DNA of 64,000 nucleotides, taken from assembly GCF_000350225.1 (NCBI RefSeq), contig NW_005178495.1, positions 102,714-166,713 of the forward strand. The letters are read 5' to 3'. A program made the position numbers and the translations under genes. This document shows positions 30,541 to 38,736 of the stretch, one piece after another; position 1 is the stretch's first letter, and each line of letters begins with the position of its first letter. The notes below the pieces were generated by a model. The model ran no database searches and had not been told where the DNA came from. It was given only the letters and a program-made list of their open reading frames with translations. Origin of the DNA: Chondrus crispus. Lineage: Eukaryota > Rhodophyta > Florideophyceae > Gigartinales > Gigartinaceae.

Positions 30541-31194
30541 ATGGCGTCCGACTCCCACACTGTCCCGACTCTCTATCATGTCAAATGGTACTCCTCCTCT
30601 ATGCCCTACCTTGTTCTCCAGGAGCTCGAAATTCCCACCTCTGAAGTCGCAGTCAAAGAAATCTCTGATGTCGATCTTAAGAAGCATCCTTCCATTCCTG
30701 CCTACTCTCCTCGTCGTGTGGTCCCCTTTCTCGTTTTCCCTGATGGTTCTGTCTTGCTTGAGTCTGTGGCGATCGCACTCTACGTTTGCGAAACTTTTGA
30801 CAAAGACAACAAGATTCACCCTCCTGTAGGACATCCCAATCGCCCGCTCTTTCTCCAGGGTGTCGTATTTACCGTTGTTGAAGGCTACAAGGCAGTGATG
30901 GAATGTTTCGTGCTATGCTATGGTATTGACGAGAATAAGAGGGATATGGAGAAGCTCGGCCCTGCACGCGACAAGTTTAAGAAGATTTTTAATGCCCATT
31001 TGATCAAGGCCCTCGATGGCGGGAAGAAAAAGTACTATCTCGGGGATAAGTATTCGGCAGCTGATGCAATGATGACCTATATCTTGATGACGGCTGAGTA
31101 TTGCGGTTGTGGAATGATTGAAGATGAGGTCGTTGAAAAGTATCATTCCTGTATGAAAGAGAGGCCGAGTTATTCCAAGGCCTTTTGCCCGTGA
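30541..31194 (+). CDS. Glutathione S-transferase-like protein
   Basis: 217 residues, the usual GST length. N-terminal thioredoxin-like domain (about 8-90): LYHVKWYSSSMPYLVLQELE supplies the first strand and active-site Ser/Tyr region, RRVVPFLVFPDG has the cis-Pro, and LLESVAIALYV is the glutathione-binding E-S pair (beta-4/helix-3). The C-terminal helical domain (about 95-215) contains YYLGDKYSAADAMMTYIL, the N-capping box/hydrophobic staple motif of GSTs. It would conjugate or reduce electrophiles with glutathione in the cytosol. Start ATG in the context AGCAATGGC. A strong TATA box and a cluster of palindromes upstream suggest inducible expression. The class (sigma-, beta- or other-like) cannot be fixed by eye. 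Intron-free. Confidence 0.88.
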   Translation: MASDSHTVPTLYHVKWYSSSMPYLVLQELEIPTSEVAVKEISDVDLKKHPSIPAYSPRRVVPFLVFPDGSVLLESVAIALYVCETFDKDNKIHPPVGHPNRPLFLQGVVFTVVEGYKAVMECFVLCYGIDENKRDMEKLGPARDKFKKIFNAHLIKALDGGKKKYYLGDKYSAADAMMTYILMTAEYCGCGMIEDEVVEKYHSCMKERPSYSKAFCP

Positions 31195-32293
31195 GTGGTT
31201 CCCTTCAGGTGTCGTTTTCTTAGCTTTTCGATAGTCTGGAGTTCTATTGCAAGGGCTTAATTCTGCATCTGCTCTCAAACGCAACAGTACGTTGTAACGT
31301 TAGCATGTTTTTATCTTCCCTAGTGTTCTGAAATTCTCCCACTGGAATGAGATAGTTCATGAATGGTAAAATTCCTTTCTTCGTAAAGAAGTTTATTCTC
31401 CTTGTTCTTCGTAGCGAGAAAGCAGTCGTTTGATGCCCCCCGCGCTAGTTTGAACTGCAAAGCGAGAACGCTTCAACGCTACTGTTTCGATAGGTACCTC
31501 TAATTCCTTTACAGTGCATTCAATTTGCATTTTCAAGGCGTTGCATAGAGCTGCAAGGGGCCCTGAAGCAGTACTTGTTACTGAAAATTGGTTTCATACG
31601 CAAACCTTAATTAGGAACGCAGAGAACCCCTTCAGTCAAATATAGCATCATTGTCCAGTCGCAACAAGCAAACCATGAAAATCAAGAATGTTCTGAATTT
31701 TGCACTCAGAGAACAACCTGTTCTTACGCTCGTTGTGATTACGAAACCAAACAAATAGCAGCGTTCAGGCCATTAGTGGTATGGGGCAAGATGTAGTAGT
31801 GGGTTCCGCCATCTCGATTCCAGCAATGGCAGCCACGAACACGGGGACTTTCTCTTCAATTGTTCCCCTATCATACCTCTCTCCCCCCCACAATTGATGG
31901 TCTCGAATTTCCCATATTGACGGGAGTCCCTCTATTCTCGAGTCTTGGTTAGGTAATTGCACCGATAACGCATATGACAAGGAGATCCGTATCGGAAATA
32001 TTACCCAACGATATCCAGAAATTGCCCTCTCGCATTTTTTTATTCAACCGTAATTCAATAGGTAAACCTTTTACCTGCTGATCAAAAGAACAGCTCCATG
32101 TTAAGACTACTGGAGCACAGTCTGACGCACACTTCTTGCGTCGCACTATCTTTCAGCGTCATGTTTGTAAAGAGATCACGGCGGGATCGAGAATTCACAT
32201 ATTGTACATTGCCTTAGCATGGCATTCTCACAAGAAAACGACCCCATGTGCGGCATCAACGACAAATGCCCAAGGATCACACCATGCTGCAGG
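31195..32293. other. Convergent intergenic region, GST / UBR7
   Basis: About 1.1 kb between two 3' ends; no supported gene. AT-rich, probably both 3' UTRs. Confidence 0.5.
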
Positions 32294-33400
32294 CTACGAC
32301 TTGAGCTTTTCGGAGAGGCTCAACAACAAATCGGCTTTCAAGTCAGACAAATAGCCCCGCAGCGAATCTGGATTAATGCTTCCTCCATTGCTCTCAATAG
32401 TTTCTTTGAGAAAGTAGCTGATGCGACTCCGGATATCTGAAATCTCCTCCGTAGAAAGCAGATTTCCGACAGGGGAAGCAGATGACGAGGCAGCAGCCGG
32501 CTTCCTCGGGATAGGTTCACTTTCCATCACATCATCGCGGTTCCTCTTCCTCGAGAGACGCCAGTCACCGTCGATAACATCTTGCAGGATCTCTTCGTCA
32601 TTTGTGGCGTTTAGAATGGAAGTATCTTCCTGTGCGGGAGCGCCGATAAAGTCGCCCCTGTCAATGATATAACTTGCGCCGGCGGTGTCATACAGTTTGC
32701 AACAATCGGTGCAGCGGCAAAGCGTGAGACGGAAGCCTTGCCGCCAGACAAAATCTATAGCGCCAGGTTTGAGGGCGATATCGGCATTGCAAGGACGGGT
32801 GCATCGACTTGATCTGCGGTCGGGTGACTTGATGCGGGATTTGTCGCGACCCCAGATGTTGTACAGCTCATAATACTCTGTGAGAACCGGTAGAGTGGCA
32901 ACGCAGTCACGACAAGTGAATTCATACACAAGGTCGAGATTATTATGACTTGATTTGGAGCCGCGTCTCACGGAATCTGTCTTGAAGCAGTTTTCGTGGA
33001 ACCAGTCCTCGCACATGGCGCATTGGACCATGGCGAGACTTGCATCATAGGTGTTATCGCATCGGCAATAACGGCCGACAAAGTTGTGGCCGTAGCAAGA
33101 TTCGTTCTCGAGGTTGATATCGTCCTTGTTCGGCTGCAAGGAGCAAGCGTTTCGAGCGCGGGTGTTCCCGCAGTCGCAACGAAAATGACGCTTGGTGTAG
33201 AGCTCGATGACAGAATCTGGGTGGTCGCTGTGACACGATTCACGACATCCGCGGCAAAAACCGGAGAGCTGCCCGTTGGCGGCTTTTGTGCATTTGATGC
33301 ACGCGTACATATCCTGGCGTACATAGCCTAGATCGTATGTGCACGGACGTATAGGCTTTGCATACTTGCCGGCGGAGGAACGTCGACGCGACTTCGGCAT
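32294..33400 (-). CDS. UBR7: UBR7-like UBR-box and PHD-finger protein
   Basis: 368 residues from ATG 33400. The UBR-box (about 20-90: RPCTYDLGYVRQDMYACIKC, FCRGCRESCHSDH, HFRCDCGNTRARNACSL) is followed directly by a PHD-type finger (about 110-168: GRYCRCDNTYD, MVQCAMCEDWFHENCF, FTCRDCVATLP). This order and spacing is specific to UBR7, unlike the giant UBR1-type N-recognins. Human UBR7 acts as an E3 that ubiquitinates histone H2B and chaperones histones; a similar nuclear role is inferred. A later Cys-rich segment (FRLTLCRCTDCCKLY) is also conserved in UBR7. The C-terminus is a helical tail with KSL-like repeats. A longer frame upstream begins at a non-ATG codon. No introns. Confidence 0.9.
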   Translation of the reverse strand: MPKSRRRSSAGKYAKPIRPCTYDLGYVRQDMYACIKCTKAANGQLSGFCRGCRESCHSDHPDSVIELYTKRHFRCDCGNTRARNACSLQPNKDDINLENESCYGHNFVGRYCRCDNTYDASLAMVQCAMCEDWFHENCFKTDSVRRGSKSSHNNLDLVYEFTCRDCVATLPVLTEYYELYNIWGRDKSRIKSPDRRSSRCTRPCNADIALKPGAIDFVWRQGFRLTLCRCTDCCKLYDTAGASYIIDRGDFIGAPAQEDTSILNATNDEEILQDVIDGDWRLSRKRNRDDVMESEPIPRKPAAASSSASPVGNLLSTEEISDIRSRISYFLKETIESNGGSINPDSLRGYLSDLKADLLLSLSEKLKS

Positions 33401-34040
33401 GATGAGCAAAAAGGAGAGTCGGGAGAGACGGGAATGTGCACAGCGACGCAAGGTGAAAGGGAATGGGGGAGATTCGGAGGGAAGAGTGTGAGGCGGCGGG
33501 GGGAACCAGGCCGTTCAGATGGTTGTTGGCGCGAAGACTAAAAAAGAAAACGAGGAGCGATAAAATTGCAGGTCATCAGTCTCGAGAAGAGAGTCCCCAA
33601 ACACGGTCCAAATTCGCGGGCATTGGAGGACACGTGGACACTGCTGCACAAGGCTGGAATGAATCGGGATCCTATTCCCAATTATATCCGGATTAAAGCC
33701 TGCTCGTCGCAATCCATTACGATTGGTCGATTAGGATTTGATCCAAATCTATGCCACGTGGCCACGTGCACATCGGAAACGTGGAAACGTGGAGGAGCAT
33801 TTTTCCGTCACATATGATACTTCGAGATCCCACAGGGGTTCAAGGTTCCAGCCTCTGCCAGAGCACACTTTCGCTCTTCGCAACTCTGCATCTCTCGATC
33901 CGAAGAAAAGCAAAACGTCCTCGGAACGAGGTGATCGCAGCTGGTTCATTGTTAGTCTTTTTCTAAAATGCGTACTCCGTCAATAGATATGGTTGTCCCC
34001 CAAATTCGGCCGCCTGGCAGCCTAGCTGCGTGGCTAGACG
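33401..34040. promoter_or_regulatory. UBR7 promoter and 3' flank of the next gene
   Basis: 640 bp between two minus-strand genes. GC-poor around 33560-33760; contains CCACGTGGCCACGTGCACATCGG near 33755-33777, tandem G-box-like CACGTG cores that could bind bZIP or bHLH factors. Confidence 0.4.
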
Positions 34041-34943
34041 TTACTGCATCGCGCAGTTGTCCTCCTCCCCCGCGTCTAGACTCGTTTTTGAGTCCTTCCC
34101 GCCCCGTGGATCTAGCCTCTCTCGCATCCGAAAAATGCGTATCCTCGATTCCAAACCTTTCCAATTCTCCCCCTGCTCCACAAGCGCATCCAACTCGGAA
34201 CCATCCACGTTCCCGTTCATCACACCATCGGACGGCGCTTCCAACTCCTCCACCCCGTCCGCAATATCCGCCCACCCAGCCACCTCACCACTCCTCAATG
34301 TAACCCCATTGTCCACAGCATCCTTGATCCCCCGAAACACGACCTCTCTACTCAACTCCCCCCGCCCCGCCTCTACCGCCGCGACCCGTAACAACATCCT
34401 CCACACAAACCCCACCATATCCTCCAATGGTCTCTCCAAAAAAAATGCGTTGAATCTCTTCTCCCTCCCCCATGGTAACCGCAACCTCACACAAACCTCA
34501 TTCCCCATCATTCCAGCGATAGATACTCGACACGGCGTCGCGCACATGTCCCGCCAATTGTCGCCCACCAAACATAACACATCATTGCACTGCTCAATCG
34601 CATGTCGCTTTCCCACGCCAATGTCCAACACCGCCTGTAGCGGCTCGTGAAGCGCGGTCGCCCATTTCGATACCGTCGCCACCTGCTCGTCGTAGCCCCG
34701 CCACCAGTCGCGCTCGACTTGTTTTGCAAGCTGCTTCGAGTACTGCTTGAGCATCTTCTTGAGTGGTTCAGGCTTTAGTCGATTCCATTCTTCTTTGCCC
34801 AAGCCCAACTTTTTGGCTGTCACAGATACTTTGCGCATCTTTTGTGGACGCGCCGAGGTGTCCTTGTCGGAAGGAAGATGCTTCCCGGAAGAGAAAAGCT
34901 CTTCTGCTCGCGCTTGCGCGAGTACCCGTTTTCGCTCTGTCAT
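34041..34943 (-). CDS. Unrecognised 300-residue protein
   Basis: Uninterrupted frame from ATG 34943, followed by a stop at 34041. The N-terminal 60 residues are basic (MTERKRVLAQARAEELF, RPQKMRKVSVTAKKLGLGKEEW), followed by predicted helices (KPEPLKKMLKQYSKQLAKQVERDWW) and a mixed middle with NDVLCLVGDNWRDMCATPCRVS and GFVWRMLLRVAAVEAGRG; the C-terminus is acidic, then basic. Codon use is like that of its neighbours and there is a G/C bias at third positions, so it looks like a real gene. No signal peptide or membrane segment. No family recognised; the basic start would suit a nuclear or RNA-linked protein, but that is only a guess. Confidence 0.6.
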   Translation of the reverse strand: MTERKRVLAQARAEELFSSGKHLPSDKDTSARPQKMRKVSVTAKKLGLGKEEWNRLKPEPLKKMLKQYSKQLAKQVERDWWRGYDEQVATVSKWATALHEPLQAVLDIGVGKRHAIEQCNDVLCLVGDNWRDMCATPCRVSIAGMMGNEVCVRLRLPWGREKRFNAFFLERPLEDMVGFVWRMLLRVAAVEAGRGELSREVVFRGIKDAVDNGVTLRSGEVAGWADIADGVEELEAPSDGVMNGNVDGSELDALVEQGENWKGLESRIRIFRMRERLDPRGGKDSKTSLDAGEEDNCAMQ

Positions 34944-37258
34944 CTGTAAAAAAGGCGTCAAGTTGTGAAAAGAAAGGAGATTCCAGAGGCACAGAACGGG
35001 GCCGGCGCTGCGACAGCAGTGAGAGATTGTCCCGCAATTGCCGCGTCCTCGTTGCCCCAGCGCTCTTTTTTACTTTTTCGCGCCAAAATTTTGATCAAAC
35101 GTTGATCACTTCCAGAAAACGCCATGGCTAATTTCCTCCCGCACTGTACAGTAAGATACAGCGGTGCACACGTCACAACGAGACACGATTCTTGTTTTAA
35201 TTGACAGGTATTTAAAAATATTTCCAAAACACCAAATTAGTAGTGGGCACGTTTCTCTGCCCTTCGGGAAAAGGGCAGAGGTTTACAGTACATGCCCGTG
35301 CCAGCGCAACAACTGATGTGATTGTCCTTCTAGAAGCTCCAATACGCTTGGAACTTACTTGGAACTTACTATTCTCAGACTCCACCATGTACGTGTACCG
35401 CGAATCTTCTTTGTACAACGCACAATACTGTCCACACTGCGCTTGCTGTGTACCATGCGTTGGAGGCAAAAGCCAACAGAGGTGAAACAAGCTTGGTCAT
35501 CCTCACACGTTCTTTGCAACGTTGCATTTAAAATGGCCCCTTCTTTTCACTGTTCTACATCCATCTGAGGCCTCCATAACGCATGTTCTTTGAGAGAGGT
35601 CTTCTAGTTGAGCAATTCCGGTAGTGAGACTTACCGTAGAGGAGAGTGATCCCTCTACCGTCAAGCATAAGGAATTTTGATCCCATATTGTCTGAGATTA
35701 AGTCCTGCAATTGAGGCCTCATTTTTGAAGGACTTTTCAACTAGATTGAGAATTCAAGTTTGAGGATGTTTTATGAACAGAATCAGCAATTGAGTGAGAG
35801 CCGTGCCATGGTGATAGACCAGATTATGAGGCGATTCAAGAGAGTGACGAAGTGTAATGCGACGCGCTGGGTTCACATTTCTGATGCCTGAAAACTTGCC
35901 TCTCAGATAATTATCTTCGAAAGCGAGTACATGTCGTAACCGAAAGCCGACAAAAGATGGAGCTTCATCGCGTTCTTGGGCCTTCAAGGCAATCAACATC
36001 GTTCATGTCCCAGCGGTGTACGAAGTGCATGTATGTAAGGGAAATTGCGTTAAAGAGACAAACGGAAATCACTATCCAAATGGAAGAAAAAAAAACCATG
36101 TGCTTCTACCGTTGAAAAGCTGTCTTCGAACAGTTCAAGGCAACCTGACTTTGGTTAGAGGCATTGCGCGATACGCGGGTTGCTGAAGCCCTGGGCTGTC
36201 CTTGAAATATCACACCTTTCCTTCGTCTGACACATCGTGTGCTTGTGACAAGCCGGCTGGCAACCGGCGGAGAGCGATGCTTTGCAGTTGTCAGAAGTGC
36301 TCGAGCCCCCACGTGCCTGCCTGATTACATCCCTCGACAAATTCGAGTGCGCACTATTCATTCATTCATTCTTTGAAATACTCACTCTTTCAACTTCAAG
36401 TTAAATTAACATCACTGAGAGTCTGCATAGATGTAAATTAAATTTAAAGTAGCTGCACAATGCTTGGTCCTAAAAAAAAAAGTATCTATATCTCTAGTGC
36501 AACACATGAAAGCGAAAGATGCAAGAGCTGCACCTCGCGTGCCTTATGCAGCTCAACAAAACACGTTCTTGTTCCACGCACAAATAATGACGATACCCGT
36601 CTGACATAATGGCCTTATTCACTCGTTTTGTCTAAGTATGCTCCACCAACATTTGCGTTAGTGCACCTCAGCCCTTCAAGGCGAAGAGGACCACCGAAAC
36701 TTTCTGATGAGATACTGATTCATTCCGAATGAATGAGCAGGGATTTATCAGATTTGCAAAGCGCTCTCGTTCCACTCTCCCCATCGCCGAAATCGTATTG
36801 GTAGACTTCCAATGCCAATATGGCTGAACCAATGCGTTGAGTATCAAGAGTCTTCTCTTTCGAGTGACAAAAGGAAGAGAGTAAGGGGTTTGGTGTTCGA
36901 AACGTACAGTATGCACGCACTGTATACGATGCAAACCCCCACCCGAGCAATAAGGAACTGAGTTGTTGGAACGTTGAGCGGATAGCCAATCTCATTCAAC
37001 TCGCAACGACGAGGGTTGTGTCTCGTTTGTAAACAATGGGACAGACTCAATGAACGTGGCTCACCCTCGGTTCTTCATTCACATGAAAGTTGTATTGTAC
37101 TCGACCAAAGAATATGGTTTGAGATCGAAACACAGATTGCAGTCCTTCCCCGAGAATGGGAAGTTGTACGGCTTGATTAGTCTGTGCGAAGATGAATGGA
37201 AGCTGTACGAATGCGCTTGAAGAAATGAATGACAGCTCGATCCCTCACTCCCAATTTC
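34944..37258. other. Gene-poor region, about 2.3 kb
   Basis: Short frames only; none has a domain or good start. Contains a local duplication TTGGAACTTACT (about 35347-35370), an ATTC microsatellite (36355-36370) and an A10 run near 36470. It presumably includes the promoter of the unrecognised gene at its left side. Confidence 0.5.
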
Positions 37259-37264
37259 TATAAG
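37259..37264 (+). promoter_or_regulatory. TATA-like box of the secreted Cys-rich protein gene
   Basis: TATAAG, 113 bp before the start codon, followed by a pyrimidine-rich leader with TCATC repeats. Confidence 0.5.
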
Positions 37265-37376
37265 TACCCATAACTCTGTGCCCATCCCCATCACATTCAT
37301 CTCTTCATCTTCATCTTCTCAGCTTCATCTCCTCAGCCTCTTTCGCTTCATTGTCAATTACCGTGCTTTCAGAAAC

Positions 37377-37940
37377 ATGAATACGTCTACTCTGGTCGTT
37401 GCCTTTGCTGTTGTCTTAAGTCTCGGCCTCAGCCGTGCAGATGACATAATTACGAGATCCAGCACGGAACTCACATGTGGAGGCTGTATCGCAGACGGTC
37501 AAGGTCAAGCCTTGGTTCAAGAGGATTGTGATAATGGTGTTTTTGACAACTTTTGCAAGACAGGGGATTGCTTTTGCCCTTTTACCAGCGTAAGGCGCGC
37601 AATGATCTCATGTGTATCCGACGCTTGCCTCGACGCGAATACTTTGCGTGTTACCGACTTTTCTTTGGAATCCTTTGTCAGGCCTCCTCGTCAAGTTCTC
37701 AAGTTTGAAGTACAGGCTAAGGCATACGACCAGGATTCGCAGTCAGCAGGTGATTGCGACGCTACTACGAAAGTTCAAGCTACATTATTCATTCTGGTGA
37801 ACAAGGCCCTCAACAAGGATTCGAACAGAGTTGAAGCTGCCATCAAAGAAGCTGCCATCAAAGCCACTGAGGGCAATGGTTTTGTTTGTGAAGCGACACT
37901 CCGACGAATTGCTTCTCAGATCCTCATCAATGGCCTCTGA
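37377..37940 (+). CDS. Small secreted cysteine-rich protein, function unknown
   Basis: 187 residues from ATG 37377 (AAACATGAA). Residues 1-20 (MNTSTLVVAFAVVLSLGLSR) form a clear signal peptide with a likely cut near AD. The mature part holds ten cysteines: Cys34, 37, 51, 60, 65, 67, 79, 84 in the first half (TCGGCIADG, FCKTGDCFCPF, ISCVSDACLD), plus Cys127 and Cys171. The compact eight-Cys N-terminal half resembles, in spacing only, fungal CFEM-like domains (the C-x3-C, F-C-x4-C-F-C pattern), but no family is claimed. An even Cys number suggests disulphides and an extracellular or vacuolar location. The longer frame from 37278 starts at a non-preferred codon in the 5' leader. Confidence 0.75.
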   Translation: MNTSTLVVAFAVVLSLGLSRADDIITRSSTELTCGGCIADGQGQALVQEDCDNGVFDNFCKTGDCFCPFTSVRRAMISCVSDACLDANTLRVTDFSLESFVRPPRQVLKFEVQAKAYDQDSQSAGDCDATTKVQATLFILVNKALNKDSNRVEAAIKEAAIKATEGNGFVCEATLRRIASQILINGL

Positions 37941-38736
37941 TCAAGCTAGCGATACTTTTGCGCCCTGTCCAATGGCCCCGTATAAATAAATCCTCCCTTT
38001 AAGCTTCTTCTTCCCGGAGAAGCGCTTGTCATAATACTCCTCATGAAGGTGTTCGTGCCGCCATCTTGCAGCGTGAGCGCATATTTTTCGGGCTGTTATG
38101 TGGCGTCTTCTCTTCATGACACTGGCGTGTATCTACTACGACTGAAGAATTATTTCCTTTTATGAAACTTCCGAATAAACTCGAATGGCGATGCGAAACA
38201 TGCTGCCATTCTCTAGACTTGCATATGCAGATATGTAAAGTAGTATCGTGTTCAAGATATACCGTATGTTGTGCTTGAACATACCGTACCCAACGGCACA
38301 GTACCAAGGGTACAGTATTACAGTATAAGGGTGCTACCCTTAAACTGTACCCGTACATCAATTTCTGATTTGTTTGTCTTTCTCGGCGCCTACACAGCTA
38401 ATGTAAAACCACTCATGTCGCAAACTTGCCATGAGTGGTGGGTCAGCGTTGTTTCTTCTGTGGCACCACCAGACCGCCAAAACCGCGGCGAAAGTGTCCG
38501 CATCATTCAAGCATCATTTCCCCCCACACCCCCAACAATACTTGAACGCGTGTATCACGCTCTTTCCAGCGACAAAATATGTTCATCGTCAGAAGTAGGA
38601 TACAAATCGGACGTCCTCTTTCTAGCATGTAGCCCGTTTGTGAGAAGACGGCCTGGACTACTCAGCATTTCCTGATTGTGCTTACCCGAACAGGATCGTT
38701 AATAATGATAATAGCCAGATCTACAAACCTCAACGC
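37941..38736. other. Convergent intergenic region with GTACC palindromes
   Basis: About 800 bp. Positions 38275-38355 hold repeated GTACC/GGTAC and AAGGGTA/TACCCTT blocks in both orientations, the same motif as at 5973 and 27168. No supported gene; a short plus-strand frame (38271-38675) starts inside the repeat and has no domain. Confidence 0.5.
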
